From the NCBI GenBank assembly GCA_038501625.1, contig JAZAYU010000699.1, positions 114,606 through 178,605 of the forward strand: DNA of 64,000 nucleotides, read 5' to 3'. This DNA is from Corbicula japonica. Its lineage: Eukaryota > Mollusca > Bivalvia > Venerida > Cyrenidae. The translations under genes and the position numbers were made by a program. This document shows, one piece after another, positions 13,375-28,120 of this stretch; position 1 is the first letter of the stretch, and every line of letters begins with the position of its first letter. Below the pieces are notes generated by a model. It was not told the DNA's origin. It saw only the letters and a program-made list of their open reading frames with translations, and did not search any database.

Positions 13375-13927
13375 TGTGTCGCCCTCTGGTGATGTCGGAA
13401 TAAAAATGCAAGTACAAAAAGGGCCATTACTCCATCAATGGGACCTTGACCTTAAAAATATAATATTGTCACGAGCGTAGGGAATATAATTTGAAAGTTT
13501 GATGAAGAAATATAAAGAAATGGCAAAGTTATAGCCAACGTTAAGTTTTCGTAAAAAGGGAAATAACTCAATCAAATGTGACCTTGACCTAAAGAATGTG
13601 GTATCATCATGAGCGTGTTGTCATAAGGAATATAATTTGAAGGTTTCATGAAGAAATATTAAGAAATGGCAAAGTTATTGCCAACGTTAAGTTTTGGTGT
13701 CTAAAATTAAGTCCAAAAAGAGGCATAACTCCATCAAATGTGACATTGACCTTGAGAATTTGGTATCATTTCGAGCGTGTTGTCATAAGCAATATAAGTT
13801 ATAAGTTTGATAAAGAAATATTACGAAATGGCAAAGTTATAGTCAAAGTTAAGTTTTCGTGACGGACGGACGGACGGACGGACAAAGCGATCCCTATGTA
13901 TCGCCATTTCTTCGAAAGGGCGACACA
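13375..13927 (+). mobile_element. Pearl-like non-autonomous element with three tandem core repeats (copy A)
   Basis: Perfect 11-bp terminal inverted repeats TGTGTCGCCCT and AGGGCGACACA bound the element. Inside are three imperfect direct repeats (about 13420-13555, 13556-13705, 13715-13858), each containing versions of AACTC.ATCAA, GACCTTGACCT and GCAAAGTTAT. A (GACG)n tetranucleotide tract (13859-13883) and a short 3-prime tail follow. This order (core repeats, tetranucleotide microsatellite, tail) matches the published pearl/DTC84 elements of bivalves, thought to be Helentron-derived. It has no coding capacity. Confidence 0.75.
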
Positions 13928-14227
13928 AAAACGAGTGATCTAGTTTCAAAAGAGGAAGTTGTTTGTTCATTATTTGCGGTGAATTAGGATGATATCAAAA
14001 CACGGCGTAGGTAGAATTTTTTTGCCGTATCTTCACAAGATTATGTTACTTCTGGACATTCGAAATTTAGAATATTTATATCTCAATGACGTTTTTAAAT
14101 AAATGCTATAAGGGTTAGGGTTAGGTTAGTTTATATAAACAGCACAACTGCACCCAGAGGTATTAGTTCTCCACTCGCTTTTATTCAATTGTATGGTCTC
14201 CGTTTGATTTGTCTGATATAAGCGTTG

Positions 14228-14260
14228 AAATTTATTATTATTATTATTATTATTATTTAT
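14228..14260 (+). repeat. (ATT)n microsatellite
   Basis: ATT run near the right end of block A; also in block B at about 38500-38525. Confidence 0.9.
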
Positions 14261-14325
14261 AAAGATTTAATCCAACTATAATCGCAGAAAAATAATATCT
14301 TAAAAAATCTAAATCACCCTAAGAC

Positions 14326-14825
14326 NNNNNNNNNNNNNNNNNNNNNNNNNNNNNNNNNNNNNNNNNNNNNNNNNNNNNNNNNNNNNNNNNNNNNNNNNNN
14401 NNNNNNNNNNNNNNNNNNNNNNNNNNNNNNNNNNNNNNNNNNNNNNNNNNNNNNNNNNNNNNNNNNNNNNNNNNNNNNNNNNNNNNNNNNNNNNNNNNNN
14501 NNNNNNNNNNNNNNNNNNNNNNNNNNNNNNNNNNNNNNNNNNNNNNNNNNNNNNNNNNNNNNNNNNNNNNNNNNNNNNNNNNNNNNNNNNNNNNNNNNNN
14601 NNNNNNNNNNNNNNNNNNNNNNNNNNNNNNNNNNNNNNNNNNNNNNNNNNNNNNNNNNNNNNNNNNNNNNNNNNNNNNNNNNNNNNNNNNNNNNNNNNNN
14701 NNNNNNNNNNNNNNNNNNNNNNNNNNNNNNNNNNNNNNNNNNNNNNNNNNNNNNNNNNNNNNNNNNNNNNNNNNNNNNNNNNNNNNNNNNNNNNNNNNNN
14801 NNNNNNNNNNNNNNNNNNNNNNNNN
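14326..14825. other. Assembly gap (500 N)
   Basis: A run of exactly 500 N, a common placeholder size for a scaffold join of unknown length. It begins at the right end of copy A and is followed at once by a GC-rich CCGCGG repeat. Order and distance across it should not be trusted. Confidence 0.99.
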
Positions 14826-15235
14826 AAATTGGTTGATTTTCATCATTTATCATTGAAACCTTGGAAACTGTGGTGGGTTAAACACCAAAATCGCCGCGGC
14901 GATTTTGAAAACGCCGCGGCGTTTTTGTGTCGCCGTAAAATCGCCGCGGCGAAATTCCGCCGGATTTTAAAAATGGCGTTATTTTCCCGCGGCGATTTTT
15001 TAAATTTTTGAAACCGGCTGTTTCATAATTTTTTTTATCGAATGGAACCTACTTATTACTTTTAAGTGTTATATACAGGTACTGGATTACTTTCTGAATT
15101 TTCCGCCATTTTCAAGATGGCGATTTTCCGCCGCGGGGGGAAATCGCCGCTTTTAAAGCGGGGGAAAATCGCCGCTTTTAAAACGGCGGTTAATCGCCGC
15201 TTTTGAAACGGCGGAAAAATGGTGTACAGTTTGCT
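14826..15235 (+). repeat. GC-rich CCGCGG fold-back repeat, forward copy
   Basis: A GC-rich island in an AT-rich window, built from repeats of CGCCGCGGCGATTTT and, further right, palindromic CGCCGCTTTTAAAGCGGCG-like units. The first 190 bp match the reverse complement of about 42500-42693 closely, and the second part resembles 42303-42420. It directly abuts the N gap, so its left part may be missing. An arginine-rich open frame across it (14829-15011) is a translation of the repeat. Confidence 0.85.
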
Positions 15236-16550
15236 GCGAAATTTGACTTGTTTTTATTTCTCCAAAATGCATTTGCATAATAACTTTGAATAAATATACA
15301 GGTCGGAACAAAATCATGGATTTCTCATGTTTACAACAACACCCGTCCTTGTTGAAACAGTTATGCGTTTCTTTTTTCTGGAGAATAACTTAAATACTTT
15401 ATGTCGTCGCAGACAATATTGATTCCTGCTGCATACTGTTGTTTGTTATGTGGTTGCTGTTGCTGTTGTTGTTGTTCTTATTTAAATTTACTCTATTATT
15501 TTCTGAAACCAGATACCGTGTTACAATTAGCATTAATTTACATTAAACTTACAAATCAGTGCACACAAAGGCTTTTGCAGTTGCACGATCCCTAAATGCC
15601 GTTCGGAAAATCTCCCTTAGAATCATCTTGATTGTGCTTATAGTAGAATAAATTTCACAGAAAATTTTATCGTGAACAACCGCTAAAATGCGATGTGAAC
15701 CTCGCATAATATCCTTTTGAACAATATGTTTATAAGAGTTCTGGTGTGTGTTCGCGCAAAAAACTTTGGTTTACTGATTATTATTAACAAAAGTCGCAAA
15801 TCTCTGATTTTGGATATAATAAGCACAACCCATAGCTTCCTCCTGTTGCGCCTCTCCTGAAAGTCATTATTTACACATGTGCTGGATTAATGAGGCTGAT
15901 ACTTTTAAATTCGACTTAACATGCTAAATGTGTTATGGCAGTTGGTACAAAATATGTAGGCATTAAGAGAAGTTTTTTAATGAAAACGTATAGACCTTTT
16001 CGGTACGCGATCGGTTTCGCTGCATTTAACCCGTAAGCCGAAAAAACTGCGCACATGCGCAAACAACAAAGGACCAAAAAAGTAGAAAAAGGCAGCCATA
16101 ACATGGAAATATTGATTGATTTTATCGGCGTGTTTTACAGATTTGACAACAAAAAATTCCCGGATTTTTTTTTACCCCGTGATTATGAATCTTGTTTCAT
16201 GCTAAACTAAATTTTAGCAAGAAAATTTAATAGCTTCCTTTCCTTTTATTATCAAAGGAAACTGTTTTAACTGAAAATATGACACAGTTGATCTTGATTG
16301 CAACGGTAAACCAGACAGTAGTTATCTTTTTATGAAGCTTATACATGTTCTAGAAATTATAAGTTTTAGCACAGAACTGAGTTGAGCATGAAAAAATGTT
16401 TATGATTACGGGGCCAGATTCATTTTTTGTTTTGTTACATGAATCGCGATATCCGTATTGTTAAGGTTAAGGTTTCGTTCTTAATTAATAATAATTATTA
16501 CTAATCACTAACGTTGTAATACAAAATGAAACAAGGATAGTTTTAAAATA
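15236..16550 (+). other. Gene-free AT-rich sequence
   Basis: No coding exon or repeat match within the window was found. A short GTTGCTGTTGTTGTT run lies at about 15453-15476. The open frames 15401-15595 and 15916-16104 have no recognisable domain. Confidence 0.6.
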
Positions 16551-16554
16551 CAAG

Positions 16555-17400
16555 GAAACAACAACAACAAAAGAACTTTTGAATGTCATAAATTTTGAGT
16601 GAGGCTTGAGCTCCCATCTACACGAGGCATGGTGAAATGATATACTACAAAATTTATCTATTAAAATCTGTCTGTTCAATTATATAAGGAAGTCGTCAGG
16701 TTAGTAAATAAGTATAGGTTAGTGCTAATAATGAACATTTAAGAGCTTAACTCGACCGGTTTAAATTATAAATGTTCATTTATATTTGCTGAAATGATCA
16801 GATCGCATTTTCATAATTATACTTATAATTATTTTTTCTCTTTCTTTTGCGAATACAAAATGAAAATAAGTCGGTTCTAGAAAAAAATAAAATAAACATT
16901 TTCTGACAAAAAAAAGATCGCATTTGTTTAGCCTGAAATGCATGAAGATAACAACAACAACAACACCTTAAGTTATTGCCTGTCATGATCGTTGAGGATT
17001 GAGCTCCCATCTACACGAGACGCGATGCAAAGAATTACCTTACGGTTTGTTTATTAAAATCTGTCTGCCCAATCATATAATAATTCAGTCAGGATATTGG
17101 ATATTTATGGACAAGTGCTTATTTCAATGAGCATATAAGAACTTACATCGGCCTACAGCAGCCGCGCGACCGATTTAATTTTTAAATGCTCATTTGAATT
17201 GGCTGGATTTGCCGGGTACATCAATTCACTTACCGGATTAATTATTAAATGATGCAAAAAAGATACATACATATTTATTTCCCAAAACTTTGAAAAAGTA
17301 ACAAAAACAACAGCACTGTAATCGCGTTTGACAGTTTAACTACAACCAATAAATATACCTGAAGCAGGAAACGATTATAAAATGACGATAAAGATTATCT
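16555..17400 (+). repeat. Diverged tandem duplication, unit about 410 bp
   Basis: Two successive units share ordered landmarks: a CAACAACAAC run (16560, 16952), GAGCTCCCATCTACACGAG (16609, 17001), ATTAAAATCTGTCTG (about 16659, 17054), an AGTGCTAAT/AAGTGCTTAT motif, and a final AAATGTTCATTT/AAATGCTCATTT motif. Divergence is high, so the duplication is old. No gene is seen. Confidence 0.65.
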
Positions 17401-18214
17401 AACTTAATTTAAAAAAGATCGGTTCTTTATTGTGCCTTGGTAATTCAGGGCAGCTCGCAATTTAATGGTAATTAAAATTATTAATGCTCATTCTCTTTAC
17501 GAATTTGACAGTTAATGACGTTAAAATACGCCGGTTTTATTTGGGAAAATATGTTCGCGTTAAAATGAAACTATTGTACGAGGGATGATCCAAAAATACG
17601 CGGAAAAGTGTTCTTAATTGTTTATAATAGTACTGTTATTTCAGAAAATTGCATAGAAGAGAAATTAACATAATTCTAATTTGATTACAAATGTTCATGT
17701 CTTACTTATAGCATGCATAGTAACGCCACTGAAGGAATTCCGGCCCAACATTGCATTGACGTCAACGTTAATGCACCTGAACGTGCAAACAGTTCAAACC
17801 TACCACTCAATCCATTTAAAAAATACTCTTCTTTATACGAAATACGTATAAAATTGATAATTTTATATATTTGAAAATTAAGAATGACATTAAGCGCTTA
17901 TAAGAAACATTGATATTTACAACGTAGGACATTTTGGCAAAAAAAAACAAAAACAACAATAATGAATATTTTAAATCTTCAGCTCAAGCAGGTGCGAAAT
18001 GACAAAATATTTTAAGCCAAGTGTTTCTACGGAAAACTAAATTAAACGTCATTAAAAGTTGTTGTTGCGGTTTTGTTGTTGATTATGATGTGCTAATTGT
18101 AAATTAATATTTGTTTAGAAATTTGAATTGAGCGTTATCTGATGTGGTTGTTGTTGCTAATGACAAAGATGATGACCATGGTGACGCTGTAATTAGAAAA
18201 TAATAATTCCAACA
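17400..18214 (+). other. Gene-free AT-rich sequence
   Basis: No exon or known repeat is recognised. Short AAC/GTT runs occur near 17950 and 18060. Confidence 0.6.
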
Positions 18215-19145
18215 AGAAAAACACACGACCAATTGACAAGAATTATGTTACAAGCATCGCTGTATTTAATTTCACCTTGATTATTTATACACCCGAGTTG
18301 CATAAGTTATAGTGGTGGTTAAAAAGTATTCAACCTTCAATAGTTTTCATTATGTAAAATATGCACACAAATATTTAGATTTAACGTAACTATATTTTCC
18401 CTATAAACAAACATCAATGTTTAAACTTTGTGTCATATTCGATTGTTTGGCAGATTCTTCATACGGTGAAGCAATTTGTGATCAACTGAATTTTCCACAG
18501 ATCTGTTAAACATTCGGTCACAAATTTAATGTTAAAAATACATTCAAAATTAACATTACATCAGTTACACCCATCGGTACCGTTATCTTTATTACTCGGG
18601 GGATAAATCAATATTTCACAACATTTCAGCTATTAATTACTGGTAATGCATCAAATGAAATAATTTACTAAATTTTCATGTCTATTTATGCAGGCTTTTA
18701 CCAGTTTAACTGTACCGACGACCAAGTAATACAGGACGAAAAGAGCTCTTTGAAGGTCTAAAATACGCGTTATCCGGACTTGTTGTTGTTGTTATTGTTG
18801 TTCTTGTCGATGATGATGGTGAAGCTAGCTCAATTTCACTCTCATTTTTTATTCTATTTTTCCGTAAAGCACTGAGATTTTATTTCTCTTCTTCGCAAAA
18901 CAACCGAGGAACTAATTCACAGGACTGGCCGTATATACATTTGTAATTTTATGTAGATATATTCATTCAACATATACGAAACAGTTACATGTACAACATT
19001 GAATTGTTATATTCAAGCGCACACACTTTCTCTGTTAACCATGTTTGTATGTTGGGGAAGTATGTGTTTTGTTGCCCCGTTTATGCTTAAGTATTTGCAA
19101 GATCGAATATGCAACCCGTGTGTGATATATTAGACAACAATAATT

Positions 19146-19460
19146 ATTACATGAACTATAAATAGACGCAACGCGATTGGTCACACCCCCAAAATAACCG
19201 AGTCAATAAATCTAGATATTGACCCGCTTTCGCTGATATTGACCTGTCTATAAATAGAATGCGAACGTTTCCATCTTTTATATTATTTATAGTAACTATT
19301 TATATTTCATGTAATAAAACAGTTATTTACTTATTAGCTGGGAAATATGCTGTTGATATTGACCGCAAAAAATCGTTATTGACCTCGGCTATCTCCTCGG
19401 TCAATAACGATTTTTAGGTCAATATCACAGCATATTTCCCAGCTAATAAGTAAATAATTG
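19146..19460. mobile_element. Compound fold-back element inside unit C
   Basis: Two nested inverted pairs. The first pairs 19146-19165 with 19296-19315. The second is a long hairpin with arms 19322-19384 and 19399-19460 that match nearly perfectly around a 14-nt loop. Blocks A and B and the other units have no such sequence at the corresponding point, so it inserted here. No clear target duplication was found. Confidence 0.75.
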
Positions 19461-19479
19461 TATAATATCATAATCGTCG

Positions 19480-19970
19480 TCAACGTCGTAATCTTTATCA
19501 TGACCATGACTACCATACCATCATCATAATCCTCATCATCATAGTCGTCGTAATTATACGCCGAGTGAACAAACTTTGATTACTACCATTTCATCATCAT
19601 CATCATCATCATCATCATCGTTCTAATCATCATAACTATAACTGCCGTATCATCATCGGCATCATCATGATCATCATCATCATGAACATCATCATCAATA
19701 TCATCATCATCACCATCATCATAATCATCATCATCATCATCATCATCGTCGTCGTCGTCGTTTTTATATGCTGAGTGAACAAACTACCAAATCATCATCA
19801 TCATCATCAAAATCACCATCATCATCATCATCATTATTATCATCATCATCGTAATCTTCATAATCGTCGTCTTCATCATCGTGCTTATCATCATGACCAT
19901 TACTTCCATATCATCATCGTCGTCATCATCATCTTCATCATCATCAACAACATCATTGTCAGTCGTTTTT
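19480..19970 (+). repeat. Interrupted (TCA)n/(TCG)n microsatellite region of unit C
   Basis: A long compound triplet-repeat zone equivalent to the TCA tract of other units. The poly-His frame 19775-20005 is a translation of it. Confidence 0.95.
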
Positions 19971-20160
19971 ATATGATGATAACTTCTTTAACAGCATCAT
20001 CATAATCGGTCTCCTCATTATGACCATAACAACCATATTATCATCAAAATCATCATCATCGTCGTAGTCGTCACCGTATTTACATGCTATTTGAACAAAC
20101 TTTTAAATCTTCAACTTATCTAAAATTTGAAATATTCTTAAGACTAAAGAAACATGGTTT

Positions 20161-21038
20161 CACTAAATATATATGTGTTAGTCTTTATATTTACAATTTT
20201 AAGTTTTTTTAATCAACTTATATACAATAATCTACTATACAACGTTATCAATTTATCGATAATGCTGTTTTGGCTTGCTGATTTACCTTTGTGCAAGTAT
20301 CACGAGAAAGTAAATAAAACGCTACGCCAACACGGTAAAGCCGTAACATAACGGACGCGCTTCCGGTGCATTTCTGTCGGTAATTAAATTAGCTATAGAG
20401 TTAAATAGAAATTTAAACGATTACATATTACCAATTATTAAGACTAATTTCATTGTTGTTTAAATTAAATTAAATATATTAAAATGAATTTACTAATTGG
20501 CCTCTAAAATCACTTTTGTATGTTGTTTTTCAATCATCTGTGGTATCGTTAAATTTCGCTGCAAGAAAATTTCGCATAATTGCCGCAAAAGAAAGATTCG
20601 CGCTGACGAAATTTCGCGCAAATCCAATCAAAACAACATCACAAAATTAATCGTTTTAACGGACCCATTGTCAAGACATATTATTTATTTGAACACGCGA
20701 GCTAACCATGTTTTAGATGCCCCCCCCCCCCGTCAATTTCCAGTTCCTTTGTTTGTCAATTATTGGACCATTGACCGTAAATTACACAAATGACATGTTA
20801 CTTTGCGTTCCTGTTAAATGTACCGACGTGTCAATAAATTGTTAATCATGTTGTGTCTTCTCAATGTGCCGTTTCCTGATATAACAGGTCAGGAAACTTA
20901 ATACAGGTTAGAAAAAGATACAATCACTTATTTATAAAAAGGTTAACAAAGGATACGATCACTATTGTTTACCGACTACTCATCACGTAAATGTTCGGCT
21001 GCCTGAGGAAAAGAGAAACACTAAAATGCTCTAAATAC
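20161..21038 (+). other. Gene-free sequence with TTTCGC-type repeat
   Basis: Holds a TTCGC-motif stretch at about 20550-20635 resembling 40461-40640, and a C homopolymer at about 20720-20730. The open frames 20154-20351 and 20497-20793 show no domain. Confidence 0.6.
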
Positions 21039-21577
21039 AAAAATTCACAACATTTCACACAACGACGTTTTATTTAAAGAACAAAATTGAAACAAAAAAA
21101 GGTTACCAACAAATTTACCATAAAAACACATCTTAAGCTTCTTTCATATTGAACTACTGATCTATCACACTCCCCGCTGTTACAACCTGTGCCTAGATAA
21201 TTAGATTATGTAACACGTTCATAAAACACGAGTACGTGTCGCCACCCACGGATTTATTTAACAAGCGCCACCGGTGCAGGACACGCGCGATTTGCATATT
21301 CGTCTAGTGTCGGTCCTTTTATGAATCCACCGAAAATTGCATTATTGAGCGAACGTGTGAAAATATGAAATATTAGACCGGCCAAGATAAAACTATTTTC
21401 TTTCGTATTTCTCACCACAGCCCTAAAGGTATAACCAGTAACTTATTTGATTATTATAAAATCACCCTAAAGGTAAAACCAGTAACTTATTTGATTATTA
21501 TAAAATCACACATAACAAAAAGTAAGTTCCACAGTGCCTAATTATGATAGCTCATGTGCCTCTCAGTGCTTTTTTTT

Positions 21578-22512
21578 CGGCGTTAGATGTCTAAGCTCAC
21601 TTTTGACCTAATTTATTAACCAATGAAGTGTTGTAAATAATACTCGTATTATATTATTATGCAGCGGGAAAATTAAATAAACTATTTCGATTAGTAGCTA
21701 TTTCCACCGGAGAGGCATCTAGCAGGGTGAAGAGGTATCTAGTGGGATTTTTAAACAATTAGTTAATACACTGTTTGAAACGATTTTTGCTGTGACGTTT
21801 AGATCTTTTCTATTCTCTTGTGTTGAAAGAGGTTGAAATGAGGCACACTACAGTACTCGTCATTGGCTAGGATGTTTTGTCAACAACAATACAGTCACTC
21901 TTTTATATCAAACTATACAAACTGAAAGTGAAAGTAAGTGGAAATGGATTAAAGAAAACGATGTTACACTTTCACTGTAAAGCAGAAAAGTTAGGTAATA
22001 AAATCTGCGAGCTTGAATTATTGTAATATTTGTGAGTATTTAGTTAATGAAAATTTATCCCAGCTCTTTCAGTAATTGAAATGTTTACCCGTCTCTTAAA
22101 TCGGGCAGCTGTATATAATATGCTACGCGATATAGACAATGAGTTCGCTATGTAAGTCTTGAAGTCTTCACTAAATATATTTTATTCTTTCAACAATTGA
22201 TATATCATCTGATACATTATGTTTTAAGAATAAACACAACCAATGCCTTTTACAATACGTTTCTTATATAAAACTCATTCTTTATCGCGACTGAGGATTT
22301 TACAATGTGCTTACTTGTCTTAAATCTGGCAACTACGTGTAATATGTTACTCGAAAAAACTGCGAGTCCGCCATTAAGTCATTGTGAAGGATTTACAATG
22401 AAATTATTTAATTTACATGCAAATCAAGATGAAGTGAATAATACCAGCTACAAACTGCATCATTTCATATACAATCTACGCCGTTTATCTTTTTTAAAGA
22501 TATTTCTTGTTT
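21578..22512 (+). other. 935-bp segment present only in block B
   Basis: Block A runs straight from GTGCTTTTTTTT to AAATAAACTAACAAAG (about 537-551), while block B has this extra segment between them. It holds two similar stretches (about 22083-22150 and 22305-22370) sharing a TCTTAAATC.GGCA...GTAATATG..AC.CGA pattern, that is, an old internal duplication. No terminal inverted repeat or target duplication is evident. The 69-codon open frame 22305-22514 has no recognisable domain. Confidence 0.75.
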
Positions 22513-23586
22513 AAAATAAACTAACAAAGCAAAATCCCCAGATCAAATACTTACAAATGACAGAAGAAAATTTAAGAAATCTATAATAGGCAGTTAAAAT
22601 ATAGCACATTATGTAAGTTAAAATGTATGCCCATCACAAAAACGTCCGTTTTTCTTTATGCTTGTTCTTTCGAGCTGAATGTATTTGTAGGAAATTAATA
22701 ATGTCGTTGTTGTTGTTGTTTTGTTGTTACATTTCGAGTGCGTTTGTGTTATGCAATTAAACATAGAGAGACACGAAGATATCGGATCTTTATTCACATT
22801 TTCGTTTGATGCGCATGTCATTTTCAACAAATTATATAACAAAATAATGACAGGACCAATTAACAAGAATTATGTTACAGGCATCGCTGTACTTATTTTC
22901 ACCTTGATTAATTATACACCCAAGTTGCATAAGTTATATTGGTGGTTAAAATATATCCAACCTTCAATAGTTTTCATTATGTAAAATATGTACACACACA
23001 TTTAGATAAAACGTAACTATATTTCCCCTATTTACAAACATCAATGTTTACGCATTGTGTCATCTGCGAGTTAGGCAGATTTTTCAAACGATGAAGCAAT
23101 TTGTGATCAACATGATTTTTTTACAGATCTTTTCAACAATCGATCACAAATTTACTGTTCAAAAATGCATTCAAAAGTTTAGACGAATCGATATTCTTAC
23201 CTTTATCACTTGAGGGAAAAATTAATATTTCACAAAATTTTAGCTACTAAATACTGGTAATGCATCAATTAAAATAATTTACTAAATTTCCATGTTTATT
23301 TATGCAGATTTTTACTAGTGTAACTGTAGAAACGGTAAAGTTATTCAGGAAAAAAAGGAGTTTTTTGAAAATATTATAAAATACGCGTTTTCCGGAGTTG
23401 TTGTTGTTGTTGTTGATGATGGTAAAGCTAGCTCAATTTCACTCTCGGTATTTATTTTTTGTTTCAAGCATAGCACCAGGATTACATTGCTCTTCTTCGG
23501 AAAACAAACGCGTAACTATTTTACAGGTCTTGTTGTATATAACTGTTTTGCTTTATATTCTGTTATGTTGAATTATTCATTCTTAA

Positions 23587-23788
23587 GGTAGTCTAACTGT
23601 AATGATTTCCCGCGCTTTTTTCTCGAATGTCGGGAATACTCGGTTAACTGTCATTAACAGTCGACAATAATCGATGTCGCTTCGGTTACTATCGGCTCTG
23701 ACGAGTAGCGTCGGAAGTCACCGAAAGCGAGCCGATGTTTGACGAGGTCGCAAATTTATGCGCGGGAAAGCATTACAGTTAGACTACC
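23587..23788. mobile_element. 202-bp TTAA-flanked MITE, piggyBac-type (copy B)
   Basis: Same element and insertion site as 1627-1828, with TTAA at 23583-23586 and 23789-23792. Its presence in both blocks means it inserted before they separated. Confidence 0.85.
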
Positions 23789-25323
23789 TTAATTTACGGA
23801 AGAGTCACAGCACTGACTTGTTATATTGAACCGCACACACTTTCACTGTTAACCATGTTTGTATGTTGGAGAAGTATGTGTTCGTTGACCGTAAACGCTC
23901 ATAAGTATTTCCAAGATCGAATATGCAACTCGTTTGTGATATATTTGACCGTAATAAATGTCATAATCATCGTCATTGTCGTCCTCATAATCGTGAATAT
24001 GACTACCATACCATCATCATAATCATTATCATCATCATCGTCATCATTATCGCCACCATATTCATCATCATCATCATCGTTCTCATCATAATGACCATAG
24101 CTACCATATCATCATCGTCATCATCATTATCATCATCATCGTCGTCGTTATAATGCGCTGAGTGAACAAACTCTTATAGCTCATTTACCAGCATCATCAT
24201 CATCATTCTACTCAGTATGACAAAAACTATCATCATAATCATCACCATCATCATCATCGTCGTCGTCGTCGTATTTACATGCTATGTAAACAAACTTTGA
24301 TATCTTCAATTTATCTCAAATATGAAATATTTTGAAGACTTATGGACCATGGTTTCATGTACATATGTGTTTTTAATATCTGCAATTTTTAAGTTAATTT
24401 TCTTTTAACAATCAGCTTTAATTAATAAACATTATGTTGTTTTTTGTTTTGTTTTTCCCCTTTAGGCCCCTTTCCAGGGTAACCTCATTTATTATCCCCG
24501 TCATAGGTGCATTATGTTTTTAAGATTGTGTTAAACTTAATGTTTTAAACTAAGTGATATTTTTCTGCAATTCAGAGCGGTGATGTCAAAATCATACCAA
24601 ATATCTTGTTTCAAAAAACCATTTTACAAAGTAATCAATGCCTAGTCAGTTCCTTACAACAACAAATTTACTCTAAAAGCACATCTTTAGCCTCTTTCAA
24701 AAATTACTGATCTTCCCAAGGATCATTATCACTCTCCAAGCTGTTGAGACATGTGCCTAGATAATTAGATTATGTAACACGTTCATAACACGAAGAACGT
24801 GTCGGCAACAACTTATTTATTTAGCAAGAGCATCCGGTGCAGGACACGCGCGTTTTTAATAACCATCTAGTGTCTGCCCATTCCCGAAAAATTTCATTAT
24901 TAAGCGAACGTGTGAACTGATGAAATGTAAGATATCGGCAAGATAAAGTGTTTTCTAACGTATTTGTCACCGCAGCCTTAAAGGTATTACAGTTACTGAT
25001 TTGATTAAGAATAAAATCAAATATAACAAAAACGAAGTTCCACAGTGCTTAATTATGATAGTACCTGTTCCCCTCAGTCGATAAAAAAAACTAACATAGC
25101 AAAATCCCCATATCAAATACTAACAAGTGACAGAAGAAAAGTGATAATATATAATAGGCAGTTAAAGTTATGTAAGTTAAAATTAATGTCCGTCATCATC
25201 ATCATCATTGTCATTGTTGTTATTATATGCTGAGTGAAAACAAACTCTGATAAATACCATATCATCATCATCGTTATAATCACTGTCATCATCATCATCA
25301 ACATCATCATCATCATCATCACC

Positions 25324-25450
<127 letters not shown>

Positions 25451-25574
25451 TCATCGTCGTCGTCATCGTCGTCAACATCTTCATCGTTATCATAATGACC
25501 ATAACATCCATATCGTCGTCATCATCATCATCATTATCGTCATCGTCGTCGTTATTATGTGCTTAATGAACAAA

Positions 25575-28120
<2,546 letters not shown>

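Larger units (their letters stand above)
1..14325 (+). repeat. Duplicated block, copy A (cut by window start, ends at assembly gap)
   Basis: This block aligns base for base with 21039-38592 in the same orientation. Position 1 corresponds to 21039, and the last base before the gap (14325) corresponds to 38592. Differences seen by eye are scattered substitutions, triplet-tract length changes, a 140-bp stretch (about 7869-8010) missing from copy B, and three segments present only in B. Positions 1 to about 11640 are an array of degenerate units; 11640-14325 is non-array sequence ending with a pearl-like element. I see no real gene in it. The left limit is unknown because the window starts inside it. 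Confidence 0.95.
18215..20160 (+). repeat. Diverged partial copy of the array unit (unit C)
   Basis: Matches about 880-2400 of block A through the same modules: ACAAGAATTATGTTACA, the GTTGTT tract after CCGGACTTG, the ATGTTTGTATGTTGG block, the TCA tract and the closing ACATGGTTTCA. It is clearly less similar than A is to B. It lacks the TTAA-flanked MITE, and carries a fold-back insertion (19146-19460) that A and B lack. Confidence 0.8.

Noticed and set aside
14107..14127. Telomere-like GGGTTAGGGTTAGG
   Set aside because: Only about two and a half units, in both blocks; too short to be an interstitial telomere tract.
14314..14853. Open frames across the N run
   Set aside because: Made of unknown bases; no evidence.
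14829..15011. Arg/Ala-rich frame, with a similar one at 42299-42691 on the minus strand
   Set aside because: The similarity follows from the shared CCGCGG repeat; no start context, splice signals or known domain.
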